A stretch of DNA of 5,706 bases from an uncultured Variovorax sp. (GTDB taxonomy: Bacteria; Pseudomonadota; Gammaproteobacteria; Burkholderiales; Burkholderiaceae_C): NCBI GenBank assembly GCA_903872875.1, contig CAIQMJ010000146.1:1-5706 (forward strand), given 5' to 3'. The position numbers and the translations under genes are program-made. Positions 1 through 5,544 of the stretch are shown one piece after another. The notes below the pieces were generated by a model, which saw only the letters and a program-made list of their open reading frames with translations, made no database searches and had not been told where the DNA came from. How positions within the stretch are numbered: position 1 is the stretch's first letter; each line of letters starts with the position of its first letter.

Positions 1-701
1 CCGCGGCGCCTCGGCAGACGCTCAGCGAGGTCGCTGCCGCCAGCGGGCTGTCGCGTGCCGGCGCGCGCCGCATCCTGCTGACGCTGCAGACGCTCGGCTA
101 CGTCGACACCGACGGCAAGCTCTTCACGCTCACGCCGCGCATCCTCGACCTGGGCTTCGCGTACCTGTCCTCGATGCCGATCTGGAACCGCGCCGAGCCG
201 GTGATGGAAAAACTGGTGCAGCAGGTGCAGGAGTCGTGCTCGGCCGCGGTGCTCGACGCCGCCGACATCGTGTACGTGCTGCGCGTGCCGACCCACAAGA
301 TCATGCGCATCAGCCTGGGCGTCGGCTCGCGGCTGCCGGCCTACTGCACGTCGCTCGGCCGCGTGCTGCTGGCCGGCCTCCCGGACGAGGAAGTGCAGGC
401 GCGCCTGGCCGCGATGCCGCGCGAAGCACTGACGAAGAGCACCGTGACGGACGCCGACGCGCTGCTGGCGAAGATCGTGCAGGCCCGGCGCCAGGGCTGG
501 TGCCTGGTCAACCAGGAGCTGGAAGAAGGCCTGATCTCGATCGCCGCGCCGCTGGTCGACCGCAGCGGCCGCACGGTGGCGGCCATCAACATCAGCGGAC
601 AGGCCAACCGTACCAGCGCGAAGGTGATGCAGGACACGATGCTGCCGGCACTGCTCGATGCAGCATCGAACATATCCCGGATGCTCCGAACTGACTCTTA
701 G
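1..701 (+). CDS. IclR-family transcriptional regulator, PcaR/PcaU/PobR-like (5' partial)
   Basis: Reading from base 3, 232 residues are visible before the TAG at 699-701. The family is usually about 250-270 residues, so roughly 20-40 N-terminal residues lie outside the window. The visible start is the second half of the winged helix-turn-helix: LSEVAAASGLSRAGARRIL is the turn and recognition helix, followed by the wing (LGYVDTDGKLFTLTPRIL). The rest is the IclR effector-binding domain, with RVPTHKIMRISLGVGSRLPA, TSLGRVLLAGLP, the QGWCLVNQELEEGLISIA segment and AAINISGQANR. These phrases are typical of the beta-ketoadipate-pathway branch of IclR (PcaR, PcaU, PobR), dimeric DNA-binding proteins that usually respond to an aromatic or organic acid. 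The ligand here is unknown. It is followed after 10 bases by a GT41 gene, and the catabolic operon on the other strand points towards it. Control of that operon is plausible but would have to act at a promoter beyond the right edge. Family assignment is very sure; target is inference. Confidence 0.95.
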   Translation, partial: AAPRQTLSEVAAASGLSRAGARRILLTLQTLGYVDTDGKLFTLTPRILDLGFAYLSSMPIWNRAEPVMEKLVQQVQESCSAAVLDAADIVYVLRVPTHKIMRISLGVGSRLPAYCTSLGRVLLAGLPDEEVQARLAAMPREALTKSTVTDADALLAKIVQARRQGWCLVNQELEEGLISIAAPLVDRSGRTVAAINISGQANRTSAKVMQDTMLPALLDAASNISRMLRTDS

Positions 702-711
702 AATTCGGCCG

Positions 712-2811
712 ATGAAAACCGTTACCCAGCAGCAGCTGGTCCTCGCGCAACACTACTTTCGCAACGGACAAACGGAGATCGCGGAGAACCTGCTTCGCAA
801 TCTGATCAAGGGCGAGGGGCGGACCGAGCCCAAGGCCTATGAACTGCTGGCATACGTGCACGGCAACCGCGGGCAGTTGGCGCACTGCGAGGAGTTGCTG
901 CTTCAGGCGTCGCGGCTGCCCGGCGTCTCCGCAGAGGCATCCTTCTATCTCGGCCGTGTCCAGCTTCAGCAAGGACGCCACGAGGCAGCGATCGCGGCAT
1001 TCGAGGCATCCATCCGGGTCGCGGGGGAGTTCTTCGAGGCGCGGCACGAACTGGGGGTCGCGTTCAGCGCAATCGGCGAGCCCGCGCAGGCTCTCGCCTG
1101 GTTCCTGAAGGCAGCGCAGATGAAACCGCAAGTGGCCGAGTTGCAGTTCAACATCGGCTGCACTCTCGATGCGTTGTCCCGCTTCGACGAAGCACTCCAG
1201 CACTACGACCGCGCAGTCAAATTGCAGCCGCGCGCAGCCCACGCCTGGTCGAATCGAGGCGCCACGCTCACCGAACTGGGCCGGTTCCCGGAAGCCATGG
1301 CGAGCTATGGCCAGGCACTTGCGCTGGCGCCGCAGGACGTCTCCTGCCTGATAAACAAGGCGACCACGCTTCAAGCCATGAAGCGCCCGGCCGAAGCGCT
1401 GAGCTGCTATGAAGAGGCAATGCGGTTGGCGCCGGACACGGACTATCTGAGGGGAACCTGGCTGCACGCCAAGATGGCGGTGTGTGACTGGGACGGCCTG
1501 GAAGACGCCTTCCAGGATATTGAAGCGCGCGTCCAGAGAGGTGAAAAAGCCTCGCCCCCGTTTGTGCTTTTCTCCACGCCAGCGAGGTCCGAAACGCTGC
1601 TCGTCGGCGCACGGACCTACGCGAACGACAAGTACCCGGCTCGACCAGCGCCGACCAGCGCACCGGCAGCGCGCGCGCCAGACGGCCGAATCCGCGTCGG
1701 CTACTTCAGCGCAGATTTTCGGAACCATGCCACTTCGCAGTTGATGGCAAGGCTCTTCGAATGCCATGACCGCAACCGGTTCGAATGGTTCGGCTTTTCG
1801 TTCGGCCGACCGGCCCATGATGCGATGCGCGCACGCGTGGCGGCGAGCTTCGATCATTTCGTGGATGTCGCCGACCGCGACGATGCCGGCATCGCGACGT
1901 TGGCTCGAGAGAAAGGGCTCGACATAGCGGTCGACCTGAACGGCTTCACCCAGCACGCCCGACCGGGCATCTTTGCACACCGTGCCGCCCCTGTACAAGT
2001 CAACTACCTCGCCTTTCCTGGCACGATGGGCTGCGGCTACATCGACTACATCGTTGCCGATGAAACGCTGATCCACGCCGACGAGCATGTGCACTACCAG
2101 GAGCAGGTCGTCACGCTGCCGGACTCCTACCAGGCGACCGACAACACCCGGTGCATCGCCGGGGCTGCACAGTCTCGAGGAGACCATGGCCTGCCGGCCC
2201 AAGGATTCGTCTTCGCCTGCTTCAACAACAGCTACAAGATAACGCGCCAGGTCTATGACGTGTGGATGCGCCTGCTGCAGAACGTGCCGGACAGCGTGCT
2301 CTGGCTGCTCTGGTCGAACGATGCGGCCAAGGCAAGGCTGCAATCCGAAGCGACGGCGCGCGGCGTAGATCCCGGTCGAATCGTCTGGGCGCCCCGGATC
2401 GACCTGCCTGAACACCTTGCACGCCACGCCCAGGCAGACCTGTTCCTCGACACCTTCCACTACAACGCGCACACGACCTGCAGCGACGCCCTGTGGGCTG
2501 GCCTGCCGGTCCTGACGCTGGAGGGGAGCACCTTTCCATCGCGCGTGTCGGCGAGTCTTCTCAAGGCCATGGGCCTGCCTGAACTGGTAACACAGGATGT
2601 GAAAGGCTACGAGGCAGAGGCCCTGGCGCTGGCGACATCGCCCGAACGCCTCGCCGAATTGCGAAAGTGCCTGGCCCTCCAACGCAGCGCCACGCCGCTG
2701 TTCGACACGCCCCGGTTCGCACGGCACCTCGAAGCGGCATTCCACGCCATGTGGGACCGACAAAGACAGGGCCTGCCGCCGAATGCGATCCGGATCGCCC
2801 AGAGCGCCTGA
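712..2811 (+). CDS. TPR-GT41 protein, SPINDLY / O-GlcNAc transferase-like glycosyltransferase
   Basis: 699 residues, likely a cytoplasmic protein O-glycosyltransferase using a nucleotide sugar (UDP-GlcNAc in OGT, GDP-fucose in plant SPY; donor here unknown). Residues about 5-243 form six or seven TPRs, clearest around 144-243 (HYDRAVKLQP, ASYGQALALAP, SCYEEAMRLAPD). A CDWDGL segment and a Pro/Ala linker (about 308-323) lead to the GT41 region. Its N-lobe has VGYFSADFRNHATSQ, with H339 matching the conserved His of OGT (human His498), then VDLNGFTQHARP and a PGTMG loop at 436-440. The C-lobe has FNNSYKI, with K509 at the place of human OGT Lys842, then HTTCSDALW at 587-595 and SRVSASLL. The eukaryotic intervening domain is absent, as in bacteria. 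ATG 712 is preferred over in-frame ATG 658, which lies inside the IclR gene and adds no TPR; neither has a strong Shine-Dalgarno. Hand-counted GC is lower than neighbours (57% at 721-780, 62% at 1561-1620, against 67% at 481-540 and 73% at 5161-5220). No signal peptide or membrane segment is seen. The acceptor protein is unknown. Confidence 0.95.
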   Translation: MKTVTQQQLVLAQHYFRNGQTEIAENLLRNLIKGEGRTEPKAYELLAYVHGNRGQLAHCEELLLQASRLPGVSAEASFYLGRVQLQQGRHEAAIAAFEASIRVAGEFFEARHELGVAFSAIGEPAQALAWFLKAAQMKPQVAELQFNIGCTLDALSRFDEALQHYDRAVKLQPRAAHAWSNRGATLTELGRFPEAMASYGQALALAPQDVSCLINKATTLQAMKRPAEALSCYEEAMRLAPDTDYLRGTWLHAKMAVCDWDGLEDAFQDIEARVQRGEKASPPFVLFSTPARSETLLVGARTYANDKYPARPAPTSAPAARAPDGRIRVGYFSADFRNHATSQLMARLFECHDRNRFEWFGFSFGRPAHDAMRARVAASFDHFVDVADRDDAGIATLAREKGLDIAVDLNGFTQHARPGIFAHRAAPVQVNYLAFPGTMGCGYIDYIVADETLIHADEHVHYQEQVVTLPDSYQATDNTRCIAGAAQSRGDHGLPAQGFVFACFNNSYKITRQVYDVWMRLLQNVPDSVLWLLWSNDAAKARLQSEATARGVDPGRIVWAPRIDLPEHLARHAQADLFLDTFHYNAHTTCSDALWAGLPVLTLEGSTFPSRVSASLLKAMGLPELVTQDVKGYEAEALALATSPERLAELRKCLALQRSATPLFDTPRFARHLEAAFHAMWDRQRQGLPPNAIRIAQSA
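1642..1661 (+). repeat. 10-base perfect tandem duplication in the interdomain linker
   Basis: The unit CGACCAGCGC occurs twice back to back inside the GT41 gene. It falls in the Pro/Ala-rich linker (around residues 311-317) between the TPR part and the catalytic region. Ten bases is not a multiple of three, so the two copies are read in different frames and the protein is not repetitive. It is probably a neutral slippage product in a tolerant linker; no function is claimed. Confidence 0.5.
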
Positions 2812-2816
2812 CCACT

Positions 2817-2829
2817 CCGGCAACGCCGG
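2817..2829. terminator. Small hairpin in the gap between convergent genes (weak terminator candidate)
   Basis: CCGGC-AAC-GCCGG forms a perfect 5-bp G/C stem with a 3-base loop. It lies in the only non-coding DNA (22 bases) between the stop of the GT41 gene and the stop of the alpha/beta-hydrolase gene on the opposite strand. It is placed where a bidirectional terminator would be expected. There is no T-tract on either side and the stem is short, so this is not a standard intrinsic terminator. It may be chance in GC-rich DNA. Confidence 0.25.
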
Positions 2830-2833
2830 CAAC

Positions 2834-3673
2834 TCAACGGTCCAGCCGAATCCCCGACAGGAATCCTGACACCGCGCCCGCAAAGGCTTCCGGCAACTGG
2901 TCCGGCAACGGCACCATCGCCCCCGGGATATCGATGCGCGTGCTGTCCGCGATCGCCTGCGCCACGCGCGGCGTCGCCGGGAACGCATGCGGATCGTCCG
3001 GCGCGCCGATCACCAGCGTCGGGCACGCGACCCGGCCGATGCGGTGCTCCATCTCGTAGCGCCCGACCACGTGGTGTCCCTCGGCCGCCATGGCGCCGCA
3101 CTTGAGCGCATCGGCGACGAAGCGCTGCAGCAGGTCGATGTCGCCGGCCGGATAGAACGGCTGCCGGCGTTGCCAGAGTTCGGCGAGATGCGCGCCGCTC
3201 GGCGTCGGTTCGACCTCGTCGATCACCCGCTTGCCGTGGTGGCTCGCGCGACGCGCCGCATCGACGAACGGGCAGGACGACAGCACGAGCGCGGCCGCAC
3301 GCGACGGCCGGCTCGCGGCCATCTCCATCGCGATCACCGCGCCGGTGTGGTGGCCGACGAATGCTGCGCGCTCGATGCCCAGCGCATCGAGCAGGTCGAA
3401 CGCGGCTTCGGCCCAGCGCTCGATGGTGTTGGCCTGCGGCGCGATCGGCAGTGCTTGCGAATCGCCGAAACCGACCGTGTCCATCGCGATCGCCTGGAAG
3501 CCCTGGCCGAGCAGCGGCAGCACGTCGCGGTATTCATCCCAGGAACGCGGCGTCTGGTGCAGCAGCAGCACCGGAAAGCCCTGCCCCGCGATGGCGACGT
3601 GGATGCGACCCGAACGCGTCGAAACGAAGCGGCGTTCCACGGCCACGGCAGTTGCGCCATGCAACGCGTTCAT
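2834..3673 (-). CDS. Alpha/beta-hydrolase-fold protein with atypical G-H-H-T-G nucleophile elbow
   Basis: 279 residues, the normal size for a single-domain cytoplasmic alpha/beta hydrolase. Fold landmarks are in order: strand and oxyanion region PVLLLHQTPRSWDEY (34-48, HQ where HG is usual), MDTVGFGDS (64-72), the elbow strand-turn-helix AAFVGHHTGAVIAMEMA (103-119), an acid-loop candidate LVIGAPDDPHAFP (220-232, D226/D227), and C-terminal IPGAMVPLPDQLPEAFA (249-265). The elbow G-x-Nuc-x-G reads G107-H108-H109-T110-G111, so His occupies the Ser/Asp/Cys position. The C-terminal segment has GAMV where a GH with the catalytic His is usual. Fold assignment is firm; ester hydrolase activity is doubtful. 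Start: ATG 3673 overlaps the aldolase stop by 4 bases (ATGA) and has GGAG eight bases upstream. An in-frame upstream extension to 3829 lies in aldolase coding and is Arg-rich, so it was rejected. Last gene of the minus-strand operon; it probably acts on the product of the upstream oxygenase or aldolase (inference). Confidence 0.92.
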   Translation of the reverse strand: MNALHGATAVAVERRFVSTRSGRIHVAIAGQGFPVLLLHQTPRSWDEYRDVLPLLGQGFQAIAMDTVGFGDSQALPIAPQANTIERWAEAAFDLLDALGIERAAFVGHHTGAVIAMEMAASRPSRAAALVLSSCPFVDAARRASHHGKRVIDEVEPTPSGAHLAELWQRRQPFYPAGDIDLLQRFVADALKCGAMAAEGHHVVGRYEMEHRIGRVACPTLVIGAPDDPHAFPATPRVAQAIADSTRIDIPGAMVPLPDQLPEAFAGAVSGFLSGIRLDR

Positions 3674-4440
3674 GGTGCGGACTCCGGCTTGCCACCGGCG
3701 CGCAACGCACCCATGGCGTCGGCGAAACCTTGCGCGACGACGTCGATGTCGCTGGCCGCAACCACCATGCCGTAGCCGGCCTCGCGCGATGCGAGCGCAG
3801 CCGAGCGCGTGCCGGTGAAGATGCCGCAAGGCAGCACCGCCGCGTCGCAGGCGCTCCGGATCGACTGGCAGGCCTCGGCCAGGCGCGGATCGGCGCCGCC
3901 CACCTGCAGCGACAGCGACAGGTCGCCGGAACCGATGAACACCATGTCCAGCCCCGGCACGGCCGCGATCTCGGTGGCCTGCGCGAGGCCGGCCACCGTC
4001 TCGATCATCACCAGGACCGCCAGTTGGTGCGCGCCCTGCACGTAGGCGCCGAAGTCCTTCAACGGCCGCACACCGCCCGCAGACCGCGTGCCGTGTGGCG
4101 GGTACTTCGCATGGCGCAGCGCCTGCGCGGCGTCGGCGGCGCTCTCGATCATCGGCACCATCACGCCTTCGGCGCCGGCATCGAGCGCGGTGCCGATGGC
4201 CAGCGCGGAGTTCTCTGCAACGCGCACGATGACGGGGATGTCGGCCGGCACCAGGCCGATCGCGGCCTCGAGGTCGCGGCGCTCCCAGAGCCCGTGCTGC
4301 AGGTCGAGCACGATGGCATCGGCACCGGCGCGCGCGGCGATCTCGGTCACGGCCACGGAGCCGAGCGCGAGCCAGGAGACAGCGAGGCAGTCGCCTGCGG
4401 CGATCCGCGTCTTGAGTGTGGGATGGTCAGGATGGAACAT
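3670..4440 (-). CDS. HpcH/HpaI-family aldolase/citrate lyase (class II pyruvate-type aldolase)
   Basis: 256 residues, the usual length for HpcH/HpaI (4-hydroxy-2-oxoheptanedioate / 2-keto-3-deoxy sugar-acid aldolase-like) TIM-barrel enzymes. These are divalent-metal-dependent and reversibly split a hydroxy-oxo-acid into pyruvate or a related oxo-acid plus an aldehyde. Visible landmarks: GADAIVLDLQHG (39-50), with D46 and H49 matching the D-x-x-H dyad; PVIVRV with R73; GAEGVMVPMIES (89-100); YPPHGTRSAGG (113-123); LVMIETVAG with E147; and MVFIGSGDLSLS with D173. E147 and D173 are the expected metal ligands. Two departures from the HpaI pattern are seen: Met145 where Gln is common two residues before the Glu, and RS (119-120) where RG is common after YPP. 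The substrate may therefore differ from that of HpaI. Start ATG 4440 is 9 bases after the monooxygenase stop, with a GAGG overlapping that stop. Family very sure, substrate unknown. Confidence 0.94.
   Translation of the reverse strand: MFHPDHPTLKTRIAAGDCLAVSWLALGSVAVTEIAARAGADAIVLDLQHGLWERRDLEAAIGLVPADIPVIVRVAENSALAIGTALDAGAEGVMVPMIESAADAAQALRHAKYPPHGTRSAGGVRPLKDFGAYVQGAHQLAVLVMIETVAGLAQATEIAAVPGLDMVFIGSGDLSLSLQVGGADPRLAEACQSIRSACDAAVLPCGIFTGTRSAALASREAGYGMVVAASDIDVVAQGFADAMGALRAGGKPESAP
3682..3685 (-). promoter_or_regulatory. Shine-Dalgarno of the alpha/beta-hydrolase gene
   Basis: GGAG on the minus strand lies 8 bases before the ATG at 3673, inside the end of the aldolase gene. It fixes the start at 3673. 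With the ATGA overlap it supports translational coupling to the aldolase. Confidence 0.7.
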
Positions 4441-4447
4441 GTCAGTG

Positions 4448-4451
4448 CCTC
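4448..4451 (-). promoter_or_regulatory. Shine-Dalgarno of the aldolase gene, overlapping the upstream stop codon
   Basis: Minus-strand GAGG, 7 bases before the ATG at 4440. Its first two bases are also the last two of the monooxygenase TGA. Ribosomes terminating on the monooxygenase message sit directly on this site, consistent with coupled translation. Confidence 0.75.
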
Positions 4452-5544
4452 AATCCACACGGAGGCCGGCCTGCTTCATCAGGGGCAGCACGCGTTCGCA
4501 GAAAAAGGGAAGCTCATCGGCGTAGTTGACGAAGCTCAGCGCGGCACCGGCGTAACCCTCCTGCGAGATGCGCACGAGATCCTCGACGATCTTCTCCGGC
4601 GTACCGACCAGCGGATAGCTGCCGGCACCGCCCGCGAAGCGCTTGCGGTAGAGGTCGAAGGCATGCTTGTCGTGGGAGTTGGCGAACTCCTTCTTCTGCG
4701 CCATGTGGTTGTCGACGGCGGCATGGTCGGCCTCGGTCACCGCGTAGCGCTCGTAGTAATCGTCGGCCTCGCGCTGGGTCTCGCGTGCGACCACATGGCA
4801 CACCGTGTAGATGCCGACGTCGCGGCCCTGCAGCGCAGCGCGCTCGCGGATGTCGGCGACATGCTTCCGGCCGTCCTCGATGTTGGAGAAGGGCGAGAAC
4901 AGGAAGTCGCACTTCCTGGCAGCGAAGTCGCGACCGGGCGAGCCGAAGGCCGCGTTCATCGTCACCGGGCGTGGCTTCTGCAGGCTGGCCGGCCGGCTCA
5001 CGACGCCCTTCAGTGCGTAGTGCTTGCCGTCGAAATCGAAGGGCTGGTCGTCGCCGTAGCAGCGCTCGATGATCTCCATCCATTCGGCCGCCTGGCCGTA
5101 GGCATCGTCGTTGAGCTTCGCGCCGAACATCGCGAACTCCTGCGGGTTCCAGCCGCAGACCACGTTGAGCCCGGCACGGCCGCCGCTGATGTGGTCGACG
5201 GTCGCCAGTGCCTTGGCCGCATACACCGGATGCACCAGCGGCACGTGCACCGTCATGAAGAGACCGATGCGCTGCGTGACCGCGGCCAGGCCGGCGGCCC
5301 AGGTGAAGGTCTCGAAGGACCATTCGCGCACATGGTTCTTGCCGCCGAAGCCGCGCCAGCGCGCGATCGGCAGGAAGAACTCCAGCCCCGCCTGGTCGGC
5401 GGTCTTCACGGCCGCCAGGTTGTCGGCCCAGCTGGCACGCCAGCGCTCGGGCACATCGGTGATGGCCAAGCCGCCGTCGGCATTGGCGGAGAAGACGCCG
5501 AGCTTGAAGCGGTTCGGGCCGTGGAGCGGGTGGACGATGGTCAT
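4450..5544 (-). CDS. LLM-class flavin-dependent monooxygenase, RutA-like (group C, FMNH2-dependent)
   Basis: 364 residues, full length for a bacterial-luciferase-fold (TIM-barrel) two-component monooxygenase that uses reduced flavin from a separate reductase plus O2. Features in order: FKLGVFSANADGG (13-25), LPIARWRGFGGK (58-69), FTWAAGLAAVTQRIGLF (80-96), ATVDHISGGRAGLNVVCGWN (114-133), YGQAAEWMEIIERCY (149-163), the RPASLQKPRP segment, NAAFGSPGRDFAARKCDFLF (197-216), and a C-terminal VGTPEKIVEDL helix near 313-323. RWRGFGGK, LAAVTxRI and SGGRxGxNxVxGW closely resemble E. coli RutA (from memory), the pyrimidine ring-opening oxygenase. Thr98 and Asn127 line up with the RutA residues Thr105 and Asn134, reported in the O2 pocket of flavin-N5-oxide-forming members. 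It is not necessarily RutA: the C-terminal third differs and the neighbours are not rut genes. No flavin reductase is in the window. The start at 5544 is set by the RBS and abuts the preceding stop. Confidence 0.93.
   Translation of the reverse strand: MTIVHPLHGPNRFKLGVFSANADGGLAITDVPERWRASWADNLAAVKTADQAGLEFFLPIARWRGFGGKNHVREWSFETFTWAAGLAAVTQRIGLFMTVHVPLVHPVYAAKALATVDHISGGRAGLNVVCGWNPQEFAMFGAKLNDDAYGQAAEWMEIIERCYGDDQPFDFDGKHYALKGVVSRPASLQKPRPVTMNAAFGSPGRDFAARKCDFLFSPFSNIEDGRKHVADIRERAALQGRDVGIYTVCHVVARETQREADDYYERYAVTEADHAAVDNHMAQKKEFANSHDKHAFDLYRKRFAGGAGSYPLVGTPEKIVEDLVRISQEGYAGAALSFVNYADELPFFCERVLPLMKQAGLRVD

Noticed and set aside
658..711. Earlier in-frame ATG for the GT41 gene
   Set aside because: It would add 18 residues read from the IclR 3' end, with no TPR content and no Shine-Dalgarno.
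701..711. GAATTC followed by GGCCG between the first two genes, resembling a cloning linker
   Set aside because: The IclR stop and the GT41 start sit naturally around it; a single 6-base site is expected by chance and there is no vector sequence.
592..2988. Very long minus-strand open frame (798 codons) opposite the GT41 gene
   Set aside because: It is the antisense shadow of a gene with clear TPR and GT41 motifs. Its product is Arg/Cys-rich with no recognisable domain, and it also overlaps the IclR and hydrolase genes.
2987..3775. 262-codon plus-strand frame opposite the hydrolase gene
   Set aside because: Arg/Ala-rich with no domain; it exists because of high GC in the codon positions of the real gene.
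3674..3829. N-terminal extension of the hydrolase
   Set aside because: It lies entirely inside aldolase coding, is Arg/His/Gly-rich and belongs to no hydrolase fold; the ATG at 3673 has a GGAG and an ATGA overlap.
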